From Kitasatospora xanthocidica (GTDB lineage Bacteria > Actinomycetota > Actinomycetes > Streptomycetales > Streptomycetaceae), in assembly GCF_014656195.1 (NCBI RefSeq), contig NZ_BNBY01000037.1, positions 1 to 63,660 of the forward strand: a DNA stretch of 63,660 nucleotides, written 5' to 3'. Below are positions 32,887 through 41,402 of the stretch, piece after piece. How positions within the stretch are numbered: position 1 is the stretch's first letter; every line of letters begins with the position of its first letter. The position numbers were made by a program, and so were the translations under genes. The notes below the pieces were generated by a model. That model saw only the letters and a program-made list of their open reading frames with translations. It was not told where the DNA came from and searched no databases.

Positions 32887-33900
32887 GTGTCCGTTCCACC
32901 CGTTCCCTCCGTTCCCTTCGTTCCCTCCGTTCCACCCGCTCCTTCCCTTCCCTCCGTTCCACCCGCTCCCGCCGAGGAGCGCCGCACCGGGCCGGCCGGG
33001 GCCGGGCGCCGCCGGACGGTGGCGGTGCTCGGCCCCGGCGGCGTCGGCGGGCTGCTGGCCGCGGTGCTGTCCCGGGCCGGCCACCGGGTGATCTGCCTGG
33101 CGGGCGAGTCGACGGCGCACGCGCTGCGCCGTGACGGCATCCGCGTCCGCAGCCCGCAGTTCGGGGAGTTCACCGCCCCGGTCGAGGCGCGCACCGAACT
33201 GCGCGAGCCCGTCGACCTCTGCCTGGTGACCGTCAAGCAGACCGCGCTGACCGGGGCGGCGGCCCGGATCGCCCCCGAGGCGGTGGCCGACGGGGTGCTG
33301 GTGCCGCTGCTCAACGGCGTCGAGCACGCGGACGCACTGCGGCTGCGGTTCGGCGCGGAGCGGGTGGTCCCGGGGGTGGTGCGGGTCGAGTCGACCCGGG
33401 TCGCGCCCGGGGTGGTCGAGCACGGCAGCCCGTTCACCGAGATCGACCTGGCCGGGCCGCCCGAGCGGCTCGCGGACCTCGCCGGGCTGCTGCGGGGCGC
33501 CGGCGTCCGGACCCGGGTGATCGAGGACGAGCCGACGGTGCTCTGGGGCAAGCTCGCCTTCCTGGCGCCGTTCGCGCTGCTCACCACCCGCTACGCGCTG
33601 CCGATCGGCCCGGTCCGGACCGGGCACCGCGAGGAGCTGGCCGCCCTGGTCGCCGAGGCCGCCGCCGTCGGCCGGGCCTGCGGTGCCGCCGTCGACCCCG
33701 GGCGCACCCTGGCGCTGTACGACGCCTTCCCGGCGGTGGCGAAGTCGTCGATGCAGCGGGACGCGGAGGCCGGCCGGCCCCTGGAGCTGGACGCCGTCGG
33801 CGGCGCGCTGCTGCGGGCCGCCGAGCGGCACGGGGTGCCCGTCCCGCTGGCCGCCCGCCTGGTGGCCGAGCTGACGGCGGGGGCCGCGCCGGCCTCCTGA
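32887..33900 (+). CDS. 2-dehydropantoate 2-reductase family protein (PanE/ApbA)
   Basis: 337 aa. The NADPH-binding Rossmann start is TVAVLGPGGVGGLLAAVLSRAGH. The PanE C-terminal domain follows, with VKQTAL, PLLNGVEH, and the catalytic-lysine region LWGKLAFLAPFALLT, then KSSMQRDAEAGRPLELDAVGG. GTG 32887 (GAGAGGA upstream) adds about 43 residues before the fold, made of VPPVPSVPFVPSVPPAP-type repeats. A true pantothenate enzyme is possible, but stand-alone paralogues often act on other ketones. Confidence 0.88.
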   Translation: MSVPPVPSVPFVPSVPPAPSLPSVPPAPAEERRTGPAGAGRRRTVAVLGPGGVGGLLAAVLSRAGHRVICLAGESTAHALRRDGIRVRSPQFGEFTAPVEARTELREPVDLCLVTVKQTALTGAAARIAPEAVADGVLVPLLNGVEHADALRLRFGAERVVPGVVRVESTRVAPGVVEHGSPFTEIDLAGPPERLADLAGLLRGAGVRTRVIEDEPTVLWGKLAFLAPFALLTTRYALPIGPVRTGHREELAALVAEAAAVGRACGAAVDPGRTLALYDAFPAVAKSSMQRDAEAGRPLELDAVGGALLRAAERHGVPVPLAARLVAELTAGAAPAS

Positions 33901-33976
33901 CCGGGACGGTCGGCACGTGGTCGGACGGTGGGAAATCCGGGTGCGTCGATGAACGGTCGGCCCCTAGCCTGGGTGG

Positions 33977-34900
33977 GTGAACCTCTCGCACCTCGGCACG
34001 CCGCTCGGGCCGATGACTCGCGTCCACGGCGGGTTCGCCAACCGGATGTACCGGCTCGACACCGACCAGGGCTCGTTCGCGGTGAAGGAGTTGAACCTCG
34101 CCGACCGCCGCTGGGCCTATCGCGTCGAGGACGTGTTCAGGTTCGAGCGGGCGGCCTTCGCCGCCGGCATCCCGATGCCGGAGCCGGTCTCGGCCGACGG
34201 GCACACGCTCGTGCACCGATGGGTCGAGGGAGAAGAGGTGCCGGAGGCGCCGGTGTCGGCGGCGTACGCGTTCGAGATCGGTGAGATCCTCGCGCGGGTC
34301 CACGCGCTCGACGTCGTGTGGACCCGCGGGCCGGTCGAGGAACCGGTGTCACGGGACTGGCCCGAGCTGGCCGCGCGGGCGGCGGCGACCGGGCAGCCGT
34401 GGGCCGAGGAACTCGCCTCCCACGTCGACACGTTCCTCGCGATCGCCCGCCTCGTCGACACCTGCGAACGGCCGGGCCCCGTCGTGCTGACCCACGGGGA
34501 CATCCACCCGTGGAACCTGCTCGCCCGACAGGGCCGGCCGGTGGTGCTCGACTGGGAGCTCTCGGGGATGCTCGACCTGTCCGGCGAGCTCGGCTCGACC
34601 GCGCTGAGCCTCGCGAAGGGGCCCGGCTTCGACGACATCAGGCCCGCCGTCTTCCGCTCGGTTCTTGACGGCTACGTCGCGGGCGGCGGAGCGCTGCCGC
34701 CGCCCGGTCCGAGCTGGTTCGTGTTCATGATCGGCGGCTGGCTGGGGCACACGAGGTGGAACATCCTCCGCTGCCTCGCCGGTGTCGAGGCGAGCACCGG
34801 CCCCGACCTCGCCCTGTCCCACCAGTCCGCGCGCGACGGCGTCCGCGGCCTCCCCGACCTGTACGCCCGACTCCCGGAGCTCGAGGCACTGCTGGTCTGA
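33977..34900 (+). CDS. APH/choline-kinase-family phosphotransferase
   Basis: 307 aa. The aminoglycoside phosphotransferase fold is recognised by the N-lobe FANRMYRLDTDQGSFAVKEL, the catalytic loop VVLTHGDIHPWNLL (His-Gly-Asp, Asn) and the metal-binding VLDWELSG. The substrate is unknown. GTG 33977 follows a TAGCCT -10-like box within about 8 nt, so the mRNA may be leaderless. It is convergent with the SDR gene across 6 bp. Confidence 0.87.
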   Translation: MNLSHLGTPLGPMTRVHGGFANRMYRLDTDQGSFAVKELNLADRRWAYRVEDVFRFERAAFAAGIPMPEPVSADGHTLVHRWVEGEEVPEAPVSAAYAFEIGEILARVHALDVVWTRGPVEEPVSRDWPELAARAAATGQPWAEELASHVDTFLAIARLVDTCERPGPVVLTHGDIHPWNLLARQGRPVVLDWELSGMLDLSGELGSTALSLAKGPGFDDIRPAVFRSVLDGYVAGGGALPPPGPSWFVFMIGGWLGHTRWNILRCLAGVEASTGPDLALSHQSARDGVRGLPDLYARLPELEALLV

Positions 34901-34906
34901 CACGCC

Positions 34907-35782
34907 CTATTCCGTCGCGTCCGGCGGGAAGGGGACCGGGTAGGCCTCGGCGAAGTCGGCCGAGCGGGAGACCGCGCGCCACTTGGTGTCGTCGGCGAGC
35001 AGTCGGCGGTCCATGGCGATGGAGCCCTCGGCCGCGTTGACCCCGAGCGGCAGGTGGTCGGGGATGTCGCGCCGCTTGGCCATCCGGACCAGGATCTCGG
35101 CGGCGCGGACCGGGTCGCCGGCGACGCCGGCCCCGTCGCCGTTCTGCCGCAGCCGCCGGTTGACGGCGCCGACCGTCTCCTCGTACGCCTCCGGGATGTC
35201 GTGGACGACCATCGAGGAGCCGGCCCAGTCGGTGCGGAAGCCGCTCGGCTCGACGACCAGCACCTTCACGCCGAACGGCGCGGTCTCGGCGCGCAGGACG
35301 CGGCTGAACCCGTCGATGGCGAACTTCGCCGCCTGGTAGGAGGCGATGCCGGGCGAGCCGCCGACCCGCCCGCCCGTGGACGAGAACTGGACGACCAGGC
35401 CGCCCTTCTGCTCGCGCAGCAGCGGGATCGCGGCCTTGGTGACGTGGTAGACGCCCCAGAAGTTGGTCTCGAACTGGGCGCGGAAGTCGGCGTCCTCGGT
35501 GGTCTCGATCGGCGAGACGTTGGCGTATCCGGCGTTGTTCACCAGGACGTCGATCCGGCCGAAGTGCGTCCGCGCCTCGGCGAGGGCTGTGCGGGCGGCC
35601 TCCGGGTCGGTGACGTCGAGCGCGATCGGGCGGATCCGGTCGCCGAATTCCTCGACGAGGTCCGCGAGTTGTTCGGGGCGCCGGGCGGTCGCGGCCACCC
35701 GGTCGCCGGCCTCCAGGGCGGCGCGGACGAGGGTGCGGCCGAAGCCGCGCGAGCTGCCGGTGATGAACCAGGTCTGTTCCAT
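34907..35782 (-). CDS. Short-chain dehydrogenase/reductase
   Basis: 291 aa. A classical SDR with TGSSRGFGRT (cofactor loop), DVLVNNAGYAN, an active-site Ser in VQFSSTGGRVGG, and YQAAK as YxxxK. The start is ATG 35782. It is divergent from a TetR gene at 35863 with two matching palindromes in the 80-bp gap, the usual layout for a regulator with its own target. The substrate is unknown. Confidence 0.92.
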   Translation of the reverse strand: MEQTWFITGSSRGFGRTLVRAALEAGDRVAATARRPEQLADLVEEFGDRIRPIALDVTDPEAARTALAEARTHFGRIDVLVNNAGYANVSPIETTEDADFRAQFETNFWGVYHVTKAAIPLLREQKGGLVVQFSSTGGRVGGSPGIASYQAAKFAIDGFSRVLRAETAPFGVKVLVVEPSGFRTDWAGSSMVVHDIPEAYEETVGAVNRRLRQNGDGAGVAGDPVRAAEILVRMAKRRDIPDHLPLGVNAAEGSIAMDRRLLADDTKWRAVSRSADFAEAYPVPFPPDATE

Positions 35783-35799
35783 GTCATTAGTAAAACACT

Positions 35800-35841
35800 G
35801 TTGCGTTAATAGCGCAACGGCGTTGCGGTAATACGGCAACG
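35800..35841. promoter_or_regulatory. Paired operators of the SDR/TetR divergon
   Basis: GTTGCGTTAATAGCGCAAC (35800-35818) and GTTGCGGTAATACGGCAAC inside 35821-35841 share the pattern GTTGCGnTAATAnnGCAAC and are 22 bp apart. TACGCT (35851-35856) is a plausible -10 for a near-leaderless tetR message. Confidence 0.8.
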
Positions 35842-35862
35842 CTGTCGCGCTACGCTGGCCGG

Positions 35863-36543
35863 GTGGAAGCAGCAGCATCGGAGTTCCGGCGGGCGCGCTC
35901 GCCCGAGGCCAAGCGGCAGCGCGAGGCCTCGATCCTGGAGGCGGCCCGGGCGCTCGGCCGGGAGCGCGGCATCAGGGACGTCTCCCTGACGGACATCGCC
36001 GCCGCGGTGGGGATGCACAAGTCGGCCCTCCTGCGGTACTTCGAGACGCGCGAGGAGATCTACCTGCGGCTGACCGCGGAGGGCTGGCAGGAGTGGTCGG
36101 ACGCGCTGACCGAGCGGCTGCGGGAGGCCGGGGACCCGGGCCCGGCCACCGTGGCGCGCGCCTTCGCCGCCACCCTCGCGGCCCGCGGGATGTTCTGCGA
36201 CCTGCTCGCCCACGCGCCGCTCAACCTGGAGCGCAACGTCTCGCTCGACGCGGTGCGCGAGTTCAAGCTCGCCACCCGCGCCGCCCGTGAACCGATCACC
36301 GCGGCCGTCCGCGCGCAGGTGCCCGCCCTGGACGACCAGGACGTCGTCGACCTGGTCGCCACCGCCGTCGCCCTGGCCGGGGCGATGTGGCAGATCGCGA
36401 ACCCGGGCGCGGAGGTCGCCGCCCTCTACCGCAGCGACCCGCGACTCTCCCACGCCGTCATCGAGGTCGAACCCCGGCTCACCCGCATCCTGACCGCGAC
36501 GATCCTCGGCCTGGCCACGGCGGCCGGCACCGCCCAGGACTGA
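35863..36543 (+). CDS. TetR-family regulator of the SDR gene
   Basis: 226 aa from GTG 35863. N-terminal HTH: REASILEAARALGRERG, then LTDIAAAVGMHKSALLRYFETREEIY. The C-terminal domain is of the TetR_C_17-like helical type (FCDLLAHAPLNLERNVSLD). It probably represses the divergent SDR and itself through the two palindromes in the gap. The effector is unknown. Confidence 0.92.
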   Translation: MEAAASEFRRARSPEAKRQREASILEAARALGRERGIRDVSLTDIAAAVGMHKSALLRYFETREEIYLRLTAEGWQEWSDALTERLREAGDPGPATVARAFAATLAARGMFCDLLAHAPLNLERNVSLDAVREFKLATRAAREPITAAVRAQVPALDDQDVVDLVATAVALAGAMWQIANPGAEVAALYRSDPRLSHAVIEVEPRLTRILTATILGLATAAGTAQD

Positions 36544-36598
36544 CCACCGGTCACGCCCCGGGCGGCGGCCGGCCGCGCACGGCGGAGGGGGCGGCCGC

Positions 36599-37870
36599 TC
36601 AGCCGAAGTCGGGGATGGGGTGGTCCGGGGCGAGGGCGGCGGCGATCCGCTGGGCGATGGTGTGGGCGCTGTGGCCGCCCGGCGCGTTCGGGCCGTTGGT
36701 GGTGGACACGGCGATGGCCAGGTGTTCGCAGGGCAGGTAGTCCTGGGAGGCCGAGTAGCCGAAGAACAGCGGGTGCTGGGAGATCCAGTCGTTCAGGACG
36801 AGGACGCCCATCCCGTAGTGGGTGGCCTCGGTCTGCGCGATGCAGACGGTCTCCGGGCAGGTGTCGGTCGGTGTGCCGAGGCCCACCGTCCCCGGGTTCA
36901 GCAGCTGCCGGTAGCCGGCGGGGGAGAGCAGTTCGCCGGAGCCGACGCCGACGGCCGAGCGGGCCAGGTCGCAGATGTCGGTGGTCTCCACCGCGCCCGG
37001 GGCGGTGGTCCACGAGGGGTTCCAGAAGGTGGATTCCTCGTACCGGCCGCGTTCGGCGGTGAAGGCGTGCAGGACGGGTGTCGGGATGTCCGGCGTGTGG
37101 CTGTCGGCGGTCTCGCGCAGTCCGAGCGGGCCGAGGACCTCCTGCTGGATCAGGTCCTCCAGCGGCTGTCCGCTGACCTTCTCCAGTGCGGCGCCGAGCA
37201 GGACGAAGTTGGCGTGCGAGTAGCTCCAGTTGCTGCCCGGCTCGTAGAGGAGGTCCGGGCCGGTGGACAGGGCCACCAGCTCCTCGGCCGTCCACTGCCG
37301 GAACGGGTCGGCGTACACGGCCTCGCTGAAGCCGGGGACCTTGACGTAGTCGACCAGGCCGGTGGTGGAGGCGCCGAGCATCCGCAGCGTCATCCGCCGG
37401 CCGTAGTCGTCCGGCAGGCCGGGCACCCACTGGCCGACCGGGTCGTCCAGGCCGACCCTGCCCTGGTCGACCAGCCGTAGCAGCGCCGTACCCAGGTAGC
37501 TGATCGCGATGTTGCCGTTGCGGAAGTGCATGTCGGGCCGGGCCGGGACGCCCGTCATGGACTCGCCGAGCGCGGTGGTGAGGAGTTCGCGGCCGTCGAC
37601 GGTGACCTTCAGGATCACGGACTCGAGGTCCATCTCCGCCTTGGCCTGCTCGGCGATCCGCAGGACGTCGAGCGCCTGGCCGCGCTCCGGCCGCGGGGAG
37701 CTGACGCAGGGCCGGCGGTGGGCCTTGCCGCGGTCCTCGCCGCCGGCCGTGGCGCCGCCGGATGTGACGGTGTCGGCCGTGGCGCCGGCGGTGGTGACGG
37801 GGGCGCAGAGGGCGAGGAGCGCGGTGGCCGCGGCGAGGAGCGGCAGGGGGTTCCGGCGGGAGGGTCTCAT
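36599..37870 (-). CDS. Secreted serine-hydrolase-fold protein lacking catalytic residues
   Basis: 423 aa with a signal peptide (RRNPLPLLAAATALLALCAP). It aligns by eye to the beta-lactamase/D-Ala-D-Ala carboxypeptidase family. The SxxK motif normally reads FRIGSxTK; here it is FRNGNIAI, so both the nucleophile Ser and the Lys are gone. The YxN motif is YSH (YSHANF), and the third HxG/KTG motif is not visible in QHPLFFGYSASQD. The frame is intact, so this is a conserved-looking pseudoenzyme, perhaps a cell-envelope peptide binder, rather than a decayed gene. Confidence 0.82.
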   Translation of the reverse strand: MRPSRRNPLPLLAAATALLALCAPVTTAGATADTVTSGGATAGGEDRGKAHRRPCVSSPRPERGQALDVLRIAEQAKAEMDLESVILKVTVDGRELLTTALGESMTGVPARPDMHFRNGNIAISYLGTALLRLVDQGRVGLDDPVGQWVPGLPDDYGRRMTLRMLGASTTGLVDYVKVPGFSEAVYADPFRQWTAEELVALSTGPDLLYEPGSNWSYSHANFVLLGAALEKVSGQPLEDLIQQEVLGPLGLRETADSHTPDIPTPVLHAFTAERGRYEESTFWNPSWTTAPGAVETTDICDLARSAVGVGSGELLSPAGYRQLLNPGTVGLGTPTDTCPETVCIAQTEATHYGMGVLVLNDWISQHPLFFGYSASQDYLPCEHLAIAVSTTNGPNAPGGHSAHTIAQRIAAALAPDHPIPDFG

Positions 37871-37970
37871 GGCCCGGAGTATCGGCCGGGCCCGCTCCGC
37901 TACCCGGACGGCGGGCGCCGACCCGCGTGAACATCACCCGTCGGGCCCGCGCGGACGCGCCCCGGTCCGG

Positions 37971-38639
37971 TCAGCCTGCGGCTAGCAGCCCGTCCACCAG
38001 CGCGCGGAGCCCGTCCTCGTAGGTGTCCTCGGCGGTCAGCGCCTCCCAGCGCTCGCCGGCCTGCGCGAGGCGGGGCAGCTCGTCCGGGTCGAGTCCGGCG
38101 AAGACCTGCTCGCGGTAGGTCGGGCGGTCGTCCGCGCCGCGGCGGCGGGCGGCGGTGACCCGCACCACGATCTCGCCGGCGGTGTAGTACCAGATCGCTC
38201 GGTAGCCCCGGACGGCCCGTTCGAGCGACAGTCCCCAGTCGACCAGGCCGTCGACGATCTGCTCGACGAACCACAGGGCGTGGGTGGACATCAGGTCGTC
38301 TGCGGTCAGCACCTCCACGATCCAGGGGCAGGCGGCGAGCGCCTGGTGGATCGCGGACGCGGCGGCGACGACCCGCTCGCGCGGTTCGGCCGGCAGCGCG
38401 GTGGGGCGCAGGGCCTGCGCGGCGTAGTCGTCCAGCAGCAGGACGAGCAGTTCCTCCTTGTTGCGGACGTGGTGGTAGAGCGCCATCGGCGTGCTGCCGA
38501 TCTCGGTGGCGAGGCGACGCATCGTCAGTTTCCCGACGCCCTCCTCGGTGACGATCCGGCGGGCCGTGCCGACGACCTCCTCCCGGGAGATCCGGGGAGG
38601 CCGGCCGGTGGCCTTGCGCGGTGCGGAGGGCTGCTGCAT
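37971..38639 (-). CDS. TetR-family regulator
   Basis: 222 aa from ATG 38639. HTH: ISREEVVGTARRIVTEEG, then TMRRLATEIGSTPMALYHHVRNKEELL. The C-terminal half is of the TetR_C_1 type (IHQALAACPWIVEVL). It is divergent from the cupin gene; the palindrome in the gap makes that gene the likely target. Confidence 0.92.
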   Translation of the reverse strand: MQQPSAPRKATGRPPRISREEVVGTARRIVTEEGVGKLTMRRLATEIGSTPMALYHHVRNKEELLVLLLDDYAAQALRPTALPAEPRERVVAAASAIHQALAACPWIVEVLTADDLMSTHALWFVEQIVDGLVDWGLSLERAVRGYRAIWYYTAGEIVVRVTAARRRGADDRPTYREQVFAGLDPDELPRLAQAGERWEALTAEDTYEDGLRALVDGLLAAG

Positions 38640-38687
38640 GCCCCCATCATCTCCCGGGCCTCGACAGCGGAGATCGTCCGGGGGTAC

Positions 38688-38707
38688 TTTCCTTACATGT
38701 ACGAAAA
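38688..38707. promoter_or_regulatory. Operator-like palindrome of the TetR/cupin divergon
   Basis: TTTCCTTACATGTACGAAAA is a 20-bp imperfect palindrome centred on ACATGT, with 8 of 10 positions matching. It lies in the 123-bp gap between tetR and the cupin gene. Confidence 0.65.
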
Positions 38708-38762
38708 CTACGCGGGGGTGTCCCACCCCCGCGGCGGACCAGCACCTGGAAGGAACACCCTC

Positions 38763-39236
38763 ATGACGACGACCCCGACGACTCCGACGACTCCGATGAC
38801 TCCGACGACCCCGGCCGCCCCGATCGCCACCGTCGACCTGTTCGCCGCGGCCCTGCACATCCACCCCGACGGCGACCTCCGGGCCACCGAACGCCGGATG
38901 ACCGGCGGCGACCCCGGCGCCTGGCAGATCGCCACCTTCCACGTGGAGACCGACGCCGACGTGCACGCCGACCACTGGGAGATGCACCCCGAGGCCGAGG
39001 AGGCGGTCTGCTGCCTGGCCGGCGGCGTCCGCGTCCACTTCCGCCCCACCGCGCCCGGTGCCACCGAGGAGACCGTACGGCTGGCGGCCGGCTCGGCGGT
39101 GATCGTCCCCCGGGGGCGCTGGCACCGCCTGGAACTCGACGCCCCCAGCGACCTGATGTCGATCACCCTGCGCACCGGCACCCGCCTCGAACGGCGCGAC
39201 GGCACCCGCCTCGAACGGCGCGCCGGCGCCCACTGA
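38763..39236 (+). CDS. Cupin-domain protein
   Basis: 157 aa. A single small beta-barrel cupin: DHWEMHPEAEEAVCCLAGGVRVHF (motif 1, with metal-ligand-type His and Glu; cut here at HPEAEEAVCCLAGG), then GSAVIVPRGRWHRLELDAPS (motif 2 with His). The N-terminus is a TP-rich run (MTTTPTTPTTPMTPTTP), and the C-terminus carries an exact in-frame duplication of GTRLERR. The divergent TetR suggests ligand-inducible expression. No enzymatic function can be assigned. Confidence 0.87.
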   Translation: MTTTPTTPTTPMTPTTPAAPIATVDLFAAALHIHPDGDLRATERRMTGGDPGAWQIATFHVETDADVHADHWEMHPEAEEAVCCLAGGVRVHFRPTAPGATEETVRLAAGSAVIVPRGRWHRLELDAPSDLMSITLRTGTRLERRDGTRLERRAGAH

Positions 39237-39256
39237 CCCCGGCCGGCCCGCCCCGC

Positions 39257-39274
39257 GTGGTACCGCGGTACTAC
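39257..39274. promoter_or_regulatory. Palindrome upstream of the ABC exporter operon
   Basis: GTGGTACCGCGGTACTAC is an 18-bp palindrome with one mismatched pair. A half-site, GGTACCACGG (39299-39308), and a TAGCGT -10-like box (39328-39333) follow. It lies 111 bp before the ATPase start and is a candidate response-regulator site. Confidence 0.55.
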
Positions 39275-39384
39275 GAGCCCGTCGAGGATCGGCCCCCGGT
39301 ACCACGGTTCCGGCCGCCCCCCGCCCCTAGCGTGGAAGGCGAGGGCGGCCGGGACGGACCGGCCCCGGACCACAGGGATGACCG

Positions 39385-40362
39385 ATGATCGAGGCGCACC
39401 AGCTGACGAAGCGCTACGGCGAGAAGACGGCCGTGGACCGGCTGGACTTCACGGTCCGGCCGGGCACCGTGACGGGCTTCCTCGGGCCCAACGGCGCGGG
39501 CAAGTCCACCACGATGCGGATGATCGTCGGCCTGGACGCCCCCACCGGCGGAACGGTCCGGGTCAACGGCCGCCGCTACGCCGAGCACGCGGCGCCGCTC
39601 CAGGAGGTCGGCGCGCTGCTGGAGGCCAAGTCGATCCACCCCGGCCGCTCCGCCTTCAACCACCTGATGGCCCAGGCCCACACCCACGGCATCCCGCGCC
39701 GCCGGGTCGAGGAGGTCATCGAACTGACCGGCCTGACGTCGGTGGCCCGCAAGCGCGCCGGGGCGTTCTCGCTCGGCATGGGCCAGCGGCTCGGCATCGC
39801 CTCCGCCCTCCTCGGCGACCCGGCCACCGTGATGCTGGACGAACCGGTCAACGGCCTCGACCCCGAGGGCGTCCTGTGGATCCGCAACCTGCTCACCGGG
39901 CTCGCCGCCGAGGGACGCACCGTCTTCGTCTCCTCCCACCTGATGAGCGAGATGGCCCTCGTCGCCGACCACCTGATCGTCGTCGGACGGGGCCGGCTGC
40001 TCGCCGACACCACCGTGCAGGAACTGGTCCGCCAGGCCGGCGGCGACGTCGTCAAGGTCGTCACCGCCGACCCGGCCGCGCTGCGCGCCGCCCTCGCCGG
40101 ACCCGACGTGGAGATCACCGGCCGGGCTGGCACGGACGAACTGCTGGTCACCGGCCGCACGGCCCGCGAGATCGGCCTCGCGGCCGCCGAGCAGGGCATC
40201 GCCCTCTTCGAGCTCACCCCCCGGACGGTCTCCCTGGAGGAGGCGTTCATGGAGCTCACCCGCGACGCCGTCGAGTACCACGGCACCACCACGGCCACTG
40301 CCGCCACCGGCACCGGCACCGGCACCGGCACCGACACCGACACCCCGAGGAGCGCGGCATGA
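39385..40362 (+). CDS. ABC transporter ATP-binding protein
   Basis: 325 aa. Walker A GPNGAGKST, Q loop, signature FSLGMGQRL, Walker B VMLDEPVNGLDPEG, and the H-loop SSHL. This is the bacitracin/DrrA-like exporter type. The last 30 residues are an unrelated (TG)n(TD)n tail encoded by GGCACC hexamer repeats. The stop overlaps the permease start (ATGA). A histidine kinase/response regulator pair follows, as in many drug- or peptide-responsive exporter modules. Confidence 0.95.
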   Translation: MIEAHQLTKRYGEKTAVDRLDFTVRPGTVTGFLGPNGAGKSTTMRMIVGLDAPTGGTVRVNGRRYAEHAAPLQEVGALLEAKSIHPGRSAFNHLMAQAHTHGIPRRRVEEVIELTGLTSVARKRAGAFSLGMGQRLGIASALLGDPATVMLDEPVNGLDPEGVLWIRNLLTGLAAEGRTVFVSSHLMSEMALVADHLIVVGRGRLLADTTVQELVRQAGGDVVKVVTADPAALRAALAGPDVEITGRAGTDELLVTGRTAREIGLAAAEQGIALFELTPRTVSLEEAFMELTRDAVEYHGTTTATAATGTGTGTGTDTDTPRSAA

Positions 40363-41207
40363 GCACCGTCGCACCGAGCCCGACCGCCGCGCCCGCCGAC
40401 CCGGGGCCCGCCCGTCCGGCGTACAAGGTGACGGCCGCGCGGGTGCTGCGCGCCGAGTGGGCCAAGCTCTGGTCCCTGCGCTCCACCTGGATCACCCTCG
40501 GGCTGTCCCTGCTCTTCCTGGTCGCCTTCGGCCTGATCGCCGCCTTCCAGTTCAAGTCGCGGATCGACGGCGGCCGGCCGATGGACCGCGACTTCGCGGA
40601 GGCGAGCGCGCTGCGGCTCTCGCTGTTCGGCACCAACTTCTCCCAGCTGAGCCTGGGCGTCCTCGGCGTGCTGGTCGCCGCCGGCGAGTACTCGACCGGC
40701 ATGATCCGCTCCACGCTGGCCGCCGTGCCGCGCCGCCTGCCGGTGCTCTGGTCCAAGGCCGCCGTGTACGGGGTGATCGCGCTGCTCCTCGGCACCGCCG
40801 GGGTGTTCGCCACCTTCCTCGCCGACAGCCGCATCGTGGCCGGTACCCGGGCGGCGATGACCCTCTCCGACACCGGGGTCGTGCGCGGCCTGCTCGGCGC
40901 CGGACTCTACCTCGCACTGGTCGGCGTGATCGGCGTCGCGCTGGGCGCGCTGCTGCGCTCGGTGGCCGGCGGGATCGCCGTCCTGGTGGCCGCGCTGACC
41001 CTGGTCCCCGGGCTGACCCAGCTGCTGCCCAGCTCGTGGCAGGACCACATCGGCCCCTACCTGCCCAGCCACGCGGGCGAGGCGATGTTCGCCCTCCAGC
41101 ACGACGGCACCCTGCTCTCGCCGACCGGCGGGCTGGTCGTCTTCCTCGGCTGGACGGTGCTCGCCCTCGCGGGAGCCGCGGTACGGCTGCTGCGCACCGA
41201 CGCCTGA
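40359..41207 (+). CDS. ABC-2 type permease
   Basis: 282 aa. About six transmembrane segments (WITLGLSLLFLVAFGLIAAF; LSLGVLGVLVAAGEYSTGMI; and others) with the EYSTGMIRSTLAAVPRR loop typical of ABC-2 permeases paired with single ATPases. It overlaps the ATPase gene by ATGA and is closed by a hairpin at 41221-41245. The cargo is unknown. Confidence 0.93.
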   Translation: MSTVAPSPTAAPADPGPARPAYKVTAARVLRAEWAKLWSLRSTWITLGLSLLFLVAFGLIAAFQFKSRIDGGRPMDRDFAEASALRLSLFGTNFSQLSLGVLGVLVAAGEYSTGMIRSTLAAVPRRLPVLWSKAAVYGVIALLLGTAGVFATFLADSRIVAGTRAAMTLSDTGVVRGLLGAGLYLALVGVIGVALGALLRSVAGGIAVLVAALTLVPGLTQLLPSSWQDHIGPYLPSHAGEAMFALQHDGTLLSPTGGLVVFLGWTVLALAGAAVRLLRTDA

Positions 41208-41220
41208 GCCACCCGGGGCG

Positions 41221-41245
41221 CCCGGGGCGGGTGAGCCGCCCCGGG
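41221..41245 (+). terminator. Hairpin after the ABC permease
   Basis: CCCGGGGCGG and CCGCCCCGGG form a perfect 10-bp stem with loop GTGAG, 13 nt past the stop. It may allow the kinase genes to be controlled separately. Confidence 0.7.
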
Positions 41246-41278
41246 CGTCCTGAGACACTCGGGCGTCCTGAGACACTC
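41243..41278. repeat. 18-bp direct duplication
   Basis: GGGCGTCCTGAGACACTC occurs twice in tandem (41243-41260, 41261-41278), just after the hairpin. Further down, short units of ACCGCGA(A/C) recur (about 41315-41360) in the 195-bp gap before the kinase gene. Confidence 0.9.
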
Positions 41279-41402
41279 GGGGTGCGGCGCCGGAACCGAC
41301 CGGCGCCGCTTCCGCGACCGCGACTCCCTATGACCGCGAACGACCGCGAACGACCGCGACTCCGTACGAGCGCGACGAACCACCGCCACGGAGGTGCCAC
41401 CG

